A stretch of 64,000 nt of DNA from an uncultured Bacteroidales bacterium (GTDB lineage Bacteria; Bacteroidota; Bacteroidia; Bacteroidales; F082), in NCBI GenBank assembly GCA_947305795.1, contig CAMZEK010000008.1, positions 1-64,000 on the forward strand. The letters run 5' to 3'. Position 1 is the stretch's first letter; the number at the start of each line of letters is the position of its first letter. The translations under genes and the position numbers were made by a program. Below are positions 1 through 9,000 of the stretch, one piece after another. The notes under the pieces are model-generated. The model was not told the origin of the DNA and ran no database searches. It saw only the letters and a list, made by a program, of their open reading frames with translations.

Positions 1-1095
1 ATCGTCACCAACAACCACGTCGTGGAAGGTGCCGACGAGGTGGAGGTCACCTTTAATAATAAGGTGAAACGTACCGCTACCATCATCGGGACCGACCCGA
101 CTACCGATTTGGCCCTTATCAAGGTGGAAGCCAGCGACTTGGACTACCTCGTTTTCGGCGACTCCGACCAGGTGCGTATCGGTGAGTGGGTGCTGGCCGT
201 CGGCAATCCTTTCAACCTGACCTCGACTGTTACAGCAGGCATCGTGAGTGCCAAGGCGCGCAACCTTAGCATCTTGGGCGAAGGTACCTCCGTGGAGTCC
301 TTCATTCAGACCGATGCCGCTGTCAATCCAGGAAATAGTGGTGGCGCTTTGGTGAACACAAAGGGCGAACTGGTCGGCATTAATGCGGCAATTGCTTCGC
401 ATACAGGTTCTTACGAAGGTTATTCTTTCGCTATCCCTTCCAACATCGTCCGTAAGGTGGTTGATGACCTGCTCCTTTACGGTACGGCTCAACGTGGCTA
501 TCTTGGTGTGCAAATTGCCGAACTTACTCAAGAGTTGGCCGAGAAGGAAGGCTTGGAAAACATTGAAGGCGTGTATGTTGCGGAGGTCACGGAAGGAGGT
601 GCTGCAAAATTGGCAGGCATGAAAGCTGGTGATGTCATTACCGCCATCAACGGTAAAGCGGTGAACTCTACTACACAGCTTCGAGAAAGCGTTGGGCAAT
701 ACCGTCCTGGCGACCAAGTAGACGTGGAAGTGAACCGTAATGGGACTCACCATCACTACACGTTGACCCTGCTTAACGAGGCCGGCAACGTCGACGTTGT
801 GAAGAAGGGCGACAGCTTCTATAGCTCCGACCTTGGCCTGATGCTGCAACCTGTCAACCAAAACGACATGAGCCGTCTTGGGATAAAGAACGGATTGAAA
901 ATCATGGAGATACGTCAAGGCCGTTTCATGGGTTCAGGCATCAATGAAGGCTTTGTCATTACCACCGTGAACGGCAACCCTGTCAACAGCCGCGACGACC
1001 TCGAAAATGCTTTGAAAAACAACCGTTCGCGTCGCACCCGCATGGAGGGCGTTTATCCGAACGGCATGAAAGTGAGTTTTGAATATTTCGATTAA
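1..1095 (+). CDS. htrA: DegP/HtrA-family periplasmic serine protease, 5' end outside window
   Basis: An open frame from base 1 encodes 364 residues; signal peptide and start lie upstream. The trypsin-like triad is visible: His in TNNHVV near visible residue 6, Asp in DPTTDLAL near residue 35, and Ser in NPGNSGG near residue 115. Two PDZ domains follow, one starting around RGYLGVQIAEL and the second, more divergent, ending at the C terminus. This is the protease-PDZ1-PDZ2 layout of DegP/DegQ, which degrade or refold misfolded envelope proteins in the periplasm. All catalytic residues are present, so it should be active. rpoD follows on the same strand after 187 bases, which is probably a separate transcript. 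Family assignment is secure; the exact paralogue (DegP, DegQ or DegS) is not. Confidence 0.95.
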   Translation: MVTNNHVVEGADEVEVTFNNKVKRTATIIGTDPTTDLALIKVEASDLDYLVFGDSDQVRIGEWVLAVGNPFNLTSTVTAGIVSAKARNLSILGEGTSVESFIQTDAAVNPGNSGGALVNTKGELVGINAAIASHTGSYEGYSFAIPSNIVRKVVDDLLLYGTAQRGYLGVQIAELTQELAEKEGLENIEGVYVAEVTEGGAAKLAGMKAGDVITAINGKAVNSTTQLRESVGQYRPGDQVDVEVNRNGTHHHYTLTLLNEAGNVDVVKKGDSFYSSDLGLMLQPVNQNDMSRLGIKNGLKIMEIRQGRFMGSGINEGFVITTVNGNPVNSRDDLENALKNNRSRRTRMEGVYPNGMKVSFEYFD

Positions 1096-1158
1096 TCTTC
1101 GAAATTGTGTATTTTTAACTGAAATCCAGGGATTTCGGTACGGTTTTTGATAAGAATT

Positions 1159-1166
1159 TACTTTTG
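1159..1166 (+). promoter_or_regulatory. Possible -7 box (TACTTTTG) upstream of rpoD leader
   Basis: TACTTTTG matches the Bacteroidetes sigma-ABfr -7 consensus TAnnTTTG and lies 73 bases upstream of the leader-ORF start. No convincing -33 TTTG is seen about 20 bases upstream, so support is weak. Confidence 0.35.
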
Positions 1167-1225
1167 GATTGGGGGAAGTCGGCCTAAGTCGGCTCCCCAC
1201 GATTCGGGAGATTATGTAAAAAATC

Positions 1226-1231
1226 AGGAGG
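1226..1231 (+). promoter_or_regulatory. Strong Shine-Dalgarno (AGGAGG) before the rpoD leader ORF
   Basis: AGGAGG lies seven bases before the ATG at 1239. Most genes in this window have no recognisable Shine-Dalgarno, as is usual in Bacteroidetes, so this full-strength site is unusual. It serves the short leader ORF and not directly the rpoD start 57 bases downstream. Confidence 0.6.
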
Positions 1232-1238
1232 AGAAACG

Positions 1239-1286
1239 ATGAAGAGTGAACTTTTTGTAAAACAATTAAAAGATATGAAGATATGA
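1239..1286 (+). CDS. 15-codon leader ORF translationally coupled to rpoD
   Basis: ATG at 1239 opens a short frame encoding MKSELFVKQLKDMKI and stopping with TGA at 1284-1286. That stop overlaps the rpoD start in an ATGA junction (1283-1286), the classic arrangement for translational coupling. It has the strong AGGAGG seven bases upstream, whereas the rpoD ATG has only AT-rich sequence in front. I do not recognise the peptide. I infer that ribosomes loading on the leader feed rpoD, so leader translation could set sigma-factor output. The ORF could be fortuitous; the combination of a perfect SD and an ATGA overlap is what argues for it. Confidence 0.45.
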   Translation: MKSELFVKQLKDMKI

Positions 1287-2149
1287 GACAACTGAAAATT
1301 TCAAAACAAATCACGCAGCGCGACACGGGAACGTTGGACAAGTACCTGTCCGACATCGCCAAGGAGCATCTGCTGACCGCTGACGAGGAGGTACAACTGG
1401 CACAGCGCATCAAGGACGGCGACAAAGTGGCGCTCGACAAGCTGGTGCGAGCTAACCTGCGCTTTGTGGTGTCGGTGGCCAAGCAGTACCAAAACCAAGG
1501 CCTGAGCCTGCAAGACCTTATCAATGAAGGCAATCTGGGCTTGGTGAAGGCCGCCCAACGCTTTGACGAGACACGCGGCTTCAAGTTCATTTCCTATGCC
1601 GTGTGGTGGATCCGCCAGAGCATTCTTCAGGCCGTGGCTGAGCAGGCACGTATCATCCGCCTGCCCATGAACCAGGTGGGTGCCTTGGCCAAGGTGAAGA
1701 AGGCCGTTTCCATCTTGGAACAGAAGCTGGAACGCCGTCCGACGGTTAAGGAGATTGCCGATGCTGTGGGCATGGACGAAGACAAGGTGGAGCAGTTGCT
1801 GAGCCTTACCTCGCGTCATGTCTCCACCGACGCGCCCTTGGACGACAGCGAAGATGCCAGCTTTTTGGACATCTTTGTGCAAGAAGATGAGGTGCAGACC
1901 GATGCCGCAGTGGAGCAGGAGTCGGCTAACAGAGCCATCCGCAATTCACTCGACCGCCTTTCGGAGAAGGAACGCACCATCCTCTGCATGTACTTCGGTT
2001 TGGGTACACCACGAGAATACTCGTTGGAGGAAATCGCGATGAAGCTCGACATCTCGCGCGAGCGCACACGCCAAATCCGCGACCGCGCCTTGAAACGCCT
2101 GAAGGCCGAGCCGGACTCACCGCTCTATCAGATGTATATGAACCAATGA
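1283..2149 (+). CDS. rpoD: Primary sigma factor RpoD/SigA (short Bacteroidetes type)
   Basis: At 288 residues this matches the compact primary sigma factor of Bacteroidetes, which lacks the long N-terminal region of proteobacterial sigma70. Region 1.2 is at about residues 15-45, region 2 at 50-120 with the highly conserved segment FKFISYAVWWIRQSI in 2.4 that reads the -10/-7 element, region 3 at about 125-205, and region 4 with the HTH at about 225-280 (SLEEIAMKL, SRERTRQI). It directs RNA polymerase to housekeeping promoters, here the -33 TTTG/-7 TAnnTTTG class seen repeatedly in this window. The start is ATG 1283, overlapping the stop of a 15-codon leader. A hairpin with a T tract directly follows the stop. 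Confidence 0.98.
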   Translation: MRQLKISKQITQRDTGTLDKYLSDIAKEHLLTADEEVQLAQRIKDGDKVALDKLVRANLRFVVSVAKQYQNQGLSLQDLINEGNLGLVKAAQRFDETRGFKFISYAVWWIRQSILQAVAEQARIIRLPMNQVGALAKVKKAVSILEQKLERRPTVKEIADAVGMDEDKVEQLLSLTSRHVSTDAPLDDSEDASFLDIFVQEDEVQTDAAVEQESANRAIRNSLDRLSEKERTILCMYFGLGTPREYSLEEIAMKLDISRERTRQIRDRALKRLKAEPDSPLYQMYMNQ

Positions 2150-2156
2150 AAAATTC

Positions 2157-2185
2157 GGGGATTTCTGCAAAGGAATCCCTTTTTT
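2157..2185 (+). terminator. Rho-independent terminator after rpoD
   Basis: GGGATT (2158-2163) pairs with AATCCC (2174-2179), followed by a run of six T. It sits eight bases after the rpoD stop and directly before the promoter box of the superoxide dismutase gene. Confidence 0.75.
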
Positions 2186-2188
2186 CGT

Positions 2189-2196
2189 TATTTTTG
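2189..2196 (+). promoter_or_regulatory. -7 box (TATTTTTG) of sodB promoter
   Basis: TATTTTTG matches TAnnTTTG exactly and lies 28 bases before the superoxide dismutase start, immediately downstream of the rpoD terminator. The expected -33 TTTG is replaced by a weak TTCTG, so the box assignment rests on the -7 element and its position. Confidence 0.6.
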
Positions 2197-2224
2197 CCCT
2201 CACTAACAACCAAATCAAAACATC

Positions 2225-2803
2225 ATGAAGTACCAATTGATTCAACTGCCCTATGAGGCCAACGCTCTCGAACCTGTCATCAGCAAGGAAACCATCGCTT
2301 TCCATCACGGTAAGCACTTGCAAGGCTATGTGAACAATCTCAACGCCGCTATTGAAGGCACAAAGTATGAGGATATGCCCCTTGAGGAAATCGTGAAGAC
2401 CGCCGATGGTGGCGTGTTCAACAACGCTGGACAAATCCTCAACCACAACCTGTATTTCACACAGTTCTGCGCTCCAAAAGTCGACAACCAACCCACTGGT
2501 GTGATTGCCCAATGGATTGACCAACAATTCGGTAGCTTCGACGCCTTCAAAGAAGAGTTCGCCAAGAAAGGTGCTACCTTGTTTGGCTCCGGCTGGGTGT
2601 GGCTTTCCGTCGACAAGGACGGCAAACTCGTCATCACGCAGGAACCCAACGCCAACAATCCCGTGCAGCGCGGCCTTCGTCCCTTGTTGACTTTTGACGT
2701 GTGGGAGCACGCCTATTACCTTGACTATCAGAACCGTCGCCCCGACCATTTGGCTGCCCTTTGGCAGATTGTGGACTGGGACGTGGTGAATGGGAGGCTG
2801 TAA
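2225..2803 (+). CDS. sodB: Superoxide dismutase, Fe/Mn family
   Basis: This 192-residue protein is full length for the Fe/Mn superoxide dismutase family, cytoplasmic enzymes that convert superoxide to peroxide and oxygen. The four metal ligands are visible: His27 in FHHGKH, His74 in LNHN, and Asp158 and His162 in DVWEHAYY. Gln70 within NNAGQ lies in the segment that carries the active-site Gln in Fe-type enzymes, and Bacteroides homologues are Fe or cambialistic, so Fe is the likelier metal; sequence alone cannot settle this. It is monocistronic, with its own promoter box upstream and a convergent chromate-transporter pair ending two bases after its stop. Confidence 0.97.
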   Translation: MKYQLIQLPYEANALEPVISKETIAFHHGKHLQGYVNNLNAAIEGTKYEDMPLEEIVKTADGGVFNNAGQILNHNLYFTQFCAPKVDNQPTGVIAQWIDQQFGSFDAFKEEFAKKGATLFGSGWVWLSVDKDGKLVITQEPNANNPVQRGLRPLLTFDVWEHAYYLDYQNRRPDHLAALWQIVDWDVVNGRL

Positions 2804-2804
2804 T

Positions 2805-3344
2805 CTAATACACGATAAATCCGACAATTCCCGAAAGCACAATCAGCAAGATAGGGTTGGCTTTGAAGAAATAAGAGGCCACAAAGGCCAAGATGCAAAT
2901 GACGACGCTGATGTTGTATTGGCCGAGGCCGAAGTCGGGGAAGTTTTGCAGGTTCATCATGGAGAGACCGGCGGCGAAAATGAGCCCAGCAATGGCGGGT
3001 TTTAGACCTTTTAAGGTATTGTCCATCAATGCGTTGTTCTTCTTGCTCATGAAGAGTTTCAAGATGAGATAGACCATAATGACGGACGGCAGACAGAGTG
3101 CAAACGAGGCTAACAGTGAGCCGCTGAAGCCTGCTGCGGTATAACCCACGTAAGTCGCCAAATTGATGGAGATGGGGCCGGGTGTCATTTGCGAGATGGC
3201 CACCATGTCGGCAAACTCGGTCGTGGTCATCCAAGCGTAATGGTCGACGACCTCGTGCTGGATGAGCGATAGCATGGCATAGCCGCCACCGAAGCCTAAC
3301 ACTCCGATTTTGACGAAAACCCAAAGCAGTTGTAGGTAAATCAT
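2805..3344 (-). CDS. Chromate transporter family protein, second subunit
   Basis: The 179-residue membrane protein starts MIYLQLLWVFVKIG and carries the family signature GFGGGYAMLSLIQHEVV, followed by a conserved PGPISINLATYVGY segment and about five hydrophobic helices. It corresponds to one half of a long CHR protein; two half-length genes in tandem are the usual short-chain arrangement and probably form a heterodimer. The longer open frame upstream to 3554 is rejected: its first 70 residues lack family character and lie inside the preceding gene. The ATG at 3344 overlaps the stop of the upstream gene by ATGA, so the two are coupled. Many family members have no shown role in chromate export, so substrate is unproven. 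Confidence 0.88.
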   Translation of the reverse strand: MIYLQLLWVFVKIGVLGFGGGYAMLSLIQHEVVDHYAWMTTTEFADMVAISQMTPGPISINLATYVGYTAAGFSGSLLASFALCLPSVIMVYLILKLFMSKKNNALMDNTLKGLKPAIAGLIFAAGLSMMNLQNFPDFGLGQYNISVVICILAFVASYFFKANPILLIVLSGIVGFIVY

Positions 3345-3964
3345 GGCTTGACCTCCTGTTCTTTTTGACTGGGGACAGGGGACTGAGGACTGTGGACGTC
3401 CTCCGTTTTCTGTCCTCCGTCTTTTGTCTTCCGTCCTATGACGAGAGCGTAAATTAGGCTGCCTGCAATGGCGGCGAGAATGACGTAAGCGGGTGAAATC
3501 TTGCACCACCAGATGAGAAACACCGTAGCAATGGGGATGATGGCGGTTTTCCAAGTCACCTTGGCCGACTTAATCATTCGCAGGGAAGGGGCTAGGATGA
3601 GTGCCACCACACAGGGACGGATGCCCTTGAAAATGCGCTCCATCACAGGCTGGTCGCGGAACTCGCGGAAAACGGTGGCCAACAGCAAAATGATGGTGAT
3701 GGACGGGATGATGGCACCGAGCATAGCGGCAAAAGCGCCTTTCGTTCCAGCCACGCGATGCCCGACGTACAGCGCCGTATTGACAGCAAAAACGCCCGGA
3801 AGCGATTGAACCACAGCGATCATGTCCCAAAACTCGTCGTTGGGAATCCACTTCTTCTGGTCGACGACAGCCTTCTCCACCATCGAGAGCATGGCATAGC
3901 CGCCGCCGAGGGTAAATGCTCCGATTTTGAAGAAGGAGAGGAATAGTTCGAACGCTTTTTTCAT
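3341..3964 (-). CDS. Chromate transporter family protein, first subunit
   Basis: This 207-residue membrane protein has the CHR signature FTLGGGYAMLSMVEKAVVD near residues 17-35 and PGVFAVNTALYVGH near 56-69, then further hydrophobic helices to about residue 172. The paired gene downstream overlaps by four bases. The last 31 residues (about 177-207) are polar and compositionally unlike the family; they are encoded by two adjacent minisatellites (3368-3439) and look like repeat DNA captured as a C-terminal tail. Family homology covers only the part before that tail. Substrate is not established. Confidence 0.88.
   Translation of the reverse strand: MKKAFELFLSFFKIGAFTLGGGYAMLSMVEKAVVDQKKWIPNDEFWDMIAVVQSLPGVFAVNTALYVGHRVAGTKGAFAAMLGAIIPSITIILLLATVFREFRDQPVMERIFKGIRPCVVALILAPSLRMIKSAKVTWKTAIIPIATVFLIWWCKISPAYVILAAIAGSLIYALVIGRKTKDGGQKTEDVHSPQSPVPSQKEQEVKP
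3368..3439. repeat. Two adjacent minisatellites inside the chromate-transporter gene end
   Basis: Four 7-base units (ACTGGGG, ACAGGGG, ACTGAGG, ACTGTGG; 3368-3395) are followed by three 14-base units of consensus GTCCTCCGTYTTYT (3398-3411, 3412-3425, 3426-3439). They encode the polar C-terminal tail of the 3341-3964 gene. Copy-number change of the 7-base units would shift the frame just before the downstream coupled gene. Confidence 0.75.
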
Positions 3965-4007
3965 GGCGCAAAATTAGTGGTTTTTAGCTCACTAATTGAA
4001 AAATGAC

Positions 4008-4027
4008 TATATTTGCGGGCAAAAATA
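4008..4027. promoter_or_regulatory. Divergent -7 boxes between chromate transporter and ybjQ
   Basis: On the plus strand TATATTTG (4008-4015) lies 36 bases before the YbjQ-family start. On the minus strand TATTTTTG (complement of 4020-4027) points toward the chromate-transporter pair, whose start is about 55 bases away. Both match TAnnTTTG; -33 elements are not clear. Confidence 0.45.
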
Positions 4028-4051
4028 ATGATAACTTAAAACTAATGCACT

Positions 4052-4372
4052 ATGATTTTTACAACCACACCAAACATCGAAGGACGTACTATCTTGGAAT
4101 ACAAAGGCGTTGTATTCGGAGAAGTGATTGCTGGCGTTAATTTCATCAAAGACTTTGGAGCCAGTATCAGGAACGTAATTGGCGGACGTTCAGGCTCGTA
4201 TGAGTCGGAACTGATCACGGCACGTAACCAGGCTCTTAAGGAATTGGAAGAGAGAGCACTAAGGTTAGGTGCAAACGCTGTCGTTGGCATCGACATTGAT
4301 TATGAAGTGCTTGGCGCGAACAACGGAATGTTGATGGTGTCGGCATCGGGTACGGCCGTAGTAGTTTCATGA
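4052..4372 (+). CDS. YbjQ-family (DUF74) protein
   Basis: The 106-residue protein is full length for the YbjQ/UPF0145 family. The typical features are present: N-terminal [11 protein letters not shown], a central [10 protein letters not shown], and [16 protein letters not shown] toward the C terminus. Family members form a small beta-rich pentamer related in fold to dodecin-like proteins and have been annotated as putative heavy-metal-binding, without firm biochemical proof. No signal peptide or membrane segment is visible, so it is cytoplasmic. It has its own upstream promoter box and is followed after 40 bases by a transporter gene on the same strand, with which it may be co-transcribed. 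Function unknown. Confidence 0.9.
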   Translation: MIFTTTPNIEGRTILEYKGVVFGEVIAGVNFIKDFGASIRNVIGGRSGSYESELITARNQALKELEERALRLGANAVVGIDIDYEVLGANNGMLMVSASGTAVVVS

Positions 4373-4412
4373 TAGTAACAATTGAAAAGATAACCCTAAA
4401 AATCAATAGATT

Positions 4413-5825
4413 ATGCTTCTTTTGGACATGTCAGTAATGACCTTTGACGGGCCCGAGGCTTGGCAATGGTTAGTGCAATTCTGTATTTTGGCGACGGCTC
4501 TACTTTTGGGCAATGTGCTGCGAACGAAAGTACCGTTCCTCAATAAGAGCCTACTGCCCTCGGCCTTGTTGGGCGGCTTGCTATTACTCATTTTCAAGGC
4601 ATTCCCCAACTGCCAAGACTTTATCAATAAGCCTATGATGGAAATCGTGACCTATCACGCCTTGGGCTTGGGTTTTGTGGCCTTAGCGTTGAAATACAAC
4701 AAGATAGAATCAAAATCCACACCGATGAAGGTGATTGAGACTGGTGCTTTGACGGCCTCCACCTATGTCATCCAAGGCATCGTGGGTCTTATCGTTTCCA
4801 TCCTGTTTTTCTATTTTGGCAGGAAATTGTTCTATGCAGCAGGTTTGCTGTTACCGATGGGCTTCGGTCAGGGACCAGGGCAAGCCTTGAATTTCGGCAA
4901 GATTTACACGGGTTGGGCCACACAACAGGGCGTGGACTTCGCTGGTGCCGATTTCGGCCTTTCCATTGCTGCGATGGGTTTCATCGTCGGCAGTGTGGTC
5001 GGCGTAATCTACATGAACATACTGCGGAGAAAAGGCATACTATCAAGGAAGAAAATCGCTGATGCACAGGTAAATAAGTTGGAAGACTATGAAGGCGAGG
5101 GTGAGATCCCCGATGCCGAGTCCATCGATAAGCTCTCGGTACAGATTTGTATGGTGCTGTTCGTCTATTTCCTTGTCTATCTGTTCACTAACTGGATTCA
5201 AAACATGGAGTTGGGTAACTTCGGCACCAACACCCTGAAACCCATGCTTTGGGGCTTCAATTTCCTGATCGGCACGCTGTTCGGCATCTTGTTCAAGACC
5301 GTCCTGAAGCGTTTCAAGAAGGCCAAGCTGATGAGCCGCGAGTACATCAACAACTACATGCTGAACCGCATCAGCGGCTTCTGTTTCGATATCATGATTG
5401 TGGCGGGCACGGCAGCCATCAACTTTGAGGAGTTCGGCAAGTTCGTGTTGCCGTTCATCATTATTGTTACCTTGGGTACCGTCGTTACGTTTGCCTACGT
5501 GCTGTTCGTTTCCAAGCATCTGTATCCCAACTACAAATATGAAGGCTTCTTCTCGATGTTTGGGATGCTGACGGGTACGGCGAGCAATGGCATGATCCTG
5601 CTCCGCGAAATCGACCCGAAATTTGAGACACCTGCAGCCAACAACCTTGTTTTGCAGACTTTGGCCGCCATTGTCTTAGGCTTTCCCGTGTTGCTACTCA
5701 TGGGTTTCGCACCGCAAAGCCTGAAAGCCTCTTGGATTACCTTGGGTGTTTTGGTCGTCTTCTGGTCGGTATTGACGGTTTTCATGTTGCGAACGAAGAT
5801 CTTCAAGCGGAAGAAGAAAGAGTAA
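4413..5825 (+). CDS. GltS-like sodium/glutamate symporter family protein
   Basis: The 470-residue polytopic membrane protein has about ten to twelve hydrophobic segments in two halves separated by a charged cytoplasmic loop near residues 210-245. Glycine-rich conserved segments such as GFGQGPGQALNFG (about residues 149-161) and GMLTGTASNGM (about 386-396) are the inverted re-entrant hairpins typical of the ESS (glutamate:Na+ symporter) family. It probably imports an acidic amino acid or related anion with sodium. At 470 residues it is longer than E. coli GltS (about 400), consistent with the Bacteroidetes subfamily, so substrate should be held open. The start at 4413 is preferred; a second in-frame ATG lies at 4428. 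A terminator hairpin follows about 60 bases after the stop. Confidence 0.8.
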   Translation: MLLLDMSVMTFDGPEAWQWLVQFCILATALLLGNVLRTKVPFLNKSLLPSALLGGLLLLIFKAFPNCQDFINKPMMEIVTYHALGLGFVALALKYNKIESKSTPMKVIETGALTASTYVIQGIVGLIVSILFFYFGRKLFYAAGLLLPMGFGQGPGQALNFGKIYTGWATQQGVDFAGADFGLSIAAMGFIVGSVVGVIYMNILRRKGILSRKKIADAQVNKLEDYEGEGEIPDAESIDKLSVQICMVLFVYFLVYLFTNWIQNMELGNFGTNTLKPMLWGFNFLIGTLFGILFKTVLKRFKKAKLMSREYINNYMLNRISGFCFDIMIVAGTAAINFEEFGKFVLPFIIIVTLGTVVTFAYVLFVSKHLYPNYKYEGFFSMFGMLTGTASNGMILLREIDPKFETPAANNLVLQTLAAIVLGFPVLLLMGFAPQSLKASWITLGVLVVFWSVLTVFMLRTKIFKRKKKE

Positions 5826-5887
5826 AATGACTAGTCCTAAATAACCGTTGCAGGTTTTATAGGGCAAAAACAATGAGTTTCACTTAA

Positions 5888-5920
5888 CTGCCACGGGATT
5901 ATCTTGTGGCGGTTTTCTTT
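5888..5920 (+). terminator. Rho-independent terminator after the gltS-like gene
   Basis: CTGCCAC (5888-5894) pairs with GTGGCGG (5906-5912, one G-T pair), followed by TTTTCTTTT. Confidence 0.6.
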
Positions 5921-6025
5921 TGTAGGTTTTAATGGTCACATCTTTCTGAGAGTACATCCTTTCTTCTTTTTCCATCTTACGTTACTTTTTGTAGTAACGC
6001 TTTTTCAAGGCAAGACAACTAGAAC

Positions 6026-6061
6026 AAAAAAAAGCACCCCCCAGACGAGAGGTGCTTTTTT
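6026..6061. terminator. Bidirectional terminator, mainly for the TonB receptor gene
   Basis: AAAAAAGCACC (6028-6038) pairs perfectly with GGTGCTTTTTT (6051-6061) around a 12-base loop. It lies 20 bases beyond the stop of the minus-strand receptor gene and can also act on the plus strand. Confidence 0.85.
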
Positions 6062-6080
6062 GGTTTGAATTGAACTTCGA

Positions 6081-9000
6081 TTAGAAGTTGAAGCGCAGGT
6101 TCAGAGCAGCCGACCAAGTGGAGTAGGCGTTGGCGTAAGTGTTCCATTCAGGAGCGGTGAAGGTGTAGTTTGTGCCGTCCCATTTCAGGATGTCGCCTGT
6201 GTTCACGAGCTTGGCATTGCCCCAGCCTCTGTAGAACAGGTTGGCGAGGTTCTTGATGTCGATACCAGCGCTGATGCTCGGACCAGCCTTGAACTTATAG
6301 GTTCTCTCATACTTGAAGTTGAAGGTGTGTCTCCATGGAGCCACAATAGCACCGCGCTCGGCATAGTGGCCACGGTTGACGCTCAGATACTTGTCGTCAT
6401 TGATGAAGTTATTGTACTCAGCCTTGTTCTCTTCGCTGGTGAAAGGCATGTCAGCCAATTCGGCCTCGGTGGGGATGTAAACCAAGCTGTTCGAACCGCC
6501 GTCGCCATTCACATTGCTGGTCATGGTGTAGCTGTAGCGAGTGTAGCTATAGATGTTGTTGCCGGTACCATAGTAGCAGTGGTTATAGCCTTCGTAGTAG
6601 AGGCCAATGGTTTCGGTGGTGTGTTGACCTGTGTTCCAAGTCCAGCCAGCGTTGAAGAGCACGCGGTTGGGTGAGACATAGGAGCTGTAGCCAAGTTCGT
6701 GGCTGTTGGAGCCATGGATGCCAAAAGCGTTGGTGTTGTAAGCCGAGGTGACTTGGTCGCCAATACCATCGGTGACATTCTTGCCTTCAGCATAGGTGTA
6801 GGCAGCCATCAAGTAAAGACCGCACTTGAAGTCTTTGCTCAACTGACCAGTGATGCTGTAGTAATAACCATTTTTGTCGGTGTTGGTAATTAAATAAGGA
6901 GTGACAGCTCTGTTTTGGGAGTTGAGGATGCCTTCGCTAGTCCAGTGGTCTCTAGGTTCGGGTTCGCCAGGGAGTTGAATGGCTTCGTCCTTCGCGAGGC
7001 CGAGTTTGGTCACAGCCACGGAGGTGATGTCCTTGTTGAAGATGCCTTCAGCAGTGAATTTGATGTCGCCAGGGATAGTGATGTCGAAGGCCAAGCTGCT
7101 CTTCCAGGATTGAGGCATGCGGAGGTCCTTATCCATAAGAGTGGTGGCCTGAGGAGCCGGCAGGGCGCCTGTCAGCAGTAATTCGCTGTTGGCGGCGATG
7201 ATACCATCGGGGTTCGTTTGGCCCGCTTCCGGGAAGTGGATCTGAGTCTCAGTGTTGCTGTTGATGTACTGGTTCTGCAGGCAGTTGGAGTTACCCACGG
7301 TGGAGACGATCCACACGAAAGGCAGACGGCCAGTGTAGAGGCCAGAACCGCCGCGGATGATATACTTGCGCTCGCCGGTGAGGTCCCAGTTGAAGCCTAA
7401 GCGGGGCGAGAAGTTCACACGGGCCTTAGGCATGTCGGCAGTGGAGCGACCATAGATGGTGGAGGCAACGGCTTCGCCCTGAGCATTGGTGTAGAATGAC
7501 TCAACGGTAGCCAATGAGTCAAACTCCATATTGGTGTTGTAGCTAGCGATGGAAGGATAGTAAGGCATTTCGACACGGAGACCGAGGGTGAGTTTGAAGC
7601 GATCACTAAGGTTCATTTCGTCTTGAGCATAGAGTGAACCTTGCATATAGTTGAAAGAAGGATAAACCTGCTTGTGCTCATAGTTGTTACCATAGGTAAT
7701 GGCGAAAGCACGAGGATCCGCGTTGTTTACAAAATCATCCCATGAGTTGTACACATAATAGCCAGCACCACCTTGCATGAAGCCATTCTTGGTGTTGTCG
7801 AACTCGAATTGGGCACCGAAGGTGAGGTTGTTGAATCCGGCGAGGTAGCTCACTTCATCAGTGACGACAGCCGTCTGCACGTCACGGAGGTTGCCGTAGG
7901 TGAACGGGTCGGGACCGAAGCTGGTGTAGACTGCCGGGGTGCCATCCTCGAGGGGCTCGAGAATATCAACAGTGGGGAAGAGGTCGCCCACAAAGCTGCG
8001 AGGCTCGAATTGGTGCGAATAGGTGGCACGCAACATGTTGTTGCCGCGACCGCTCAGGAAGCTGTGGTTCCACTCGGCAGCGACTGAGCTGAAGTTCTGC
8101 TCTTGGAAATAACGGTTGCTCTCAAAATACATGGCGTATTGCGAAGTACGGCCGTAGAGGTTACGGTTGTAAACCGAGCTGGAAAGCGGGTTGATGGAGC
8201 TGGAAGGAGAAGTGGAATACTTGTTCTTCACCATGCTGTAGCGGATGTTGAACTTGTCCTTGTCAGTGATGTTCCAATCCAAACGGGCCAACAGTTTGTA
8301 GTCAGGAGTGCTGGCACTGTAGTTCTGGTAACGACCAGGGTTATAGCCGTAAGTGGTTTGTAGATAATTGCTGATTTCTTCCATCTTTTCGACGGTAGGA
8401 CGGTTGTATTGCGTACCGCTGCCATACGGATCATCCTCGCTCTCGCGGGCAAAATTGCTCTGGCCAGGGTCGATGTCGCTCTGATATTCGAAGTTCAAGA
8501 AGAAGAACAGTTTGTCCTTCACGATGGGGCCGCCGACGCTGACGCCAACGGTGTTGTCCAAGGATTTGTTGAGCTTCAGATGATTAGGATAGTTGCCGAG
8601 TTCGTCTTTCTTGCCGTACTTGGTGCCCATGAGACCGTCGTTGGTGAAGTAGTCATACACGCTGACGTGCCAGTTGTTGGTACCGCTCTTGGTGATGGCA
8701 TTGATGGCACCTCCAGTGAAGCCGCTGTGACGCACGTCGAAAGGAGTGATGTTGATGGTCATGGCTTCGATGGCGTCCAACGAGATGGGGCTACCGCCAG
8801 CAGGCAAGTTGCCGCCGATACCGAAGGCGTTGTTGAACGCGGCACCGTCAACGGTAACATACGACGAACGGTAGTTACCGCCGCCAATGGCCAGACCGTT
8901 GGAAGTAGTGGCAGCCTGAGGCGTCAGAGCCAGTACGTCATTGAGGCTGCGCGTGATGGTGGGCAGGGTGGTGATTTGCTCGCTACTCACTGAAGTGGTG

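Noticed and set aside
1122-1137. GAAATCC/GGATTTC palindrome after htrA as terminator
   Set aside because: The arms are separated by only two bases and no clean T run follows, so hairpin function is not supported.
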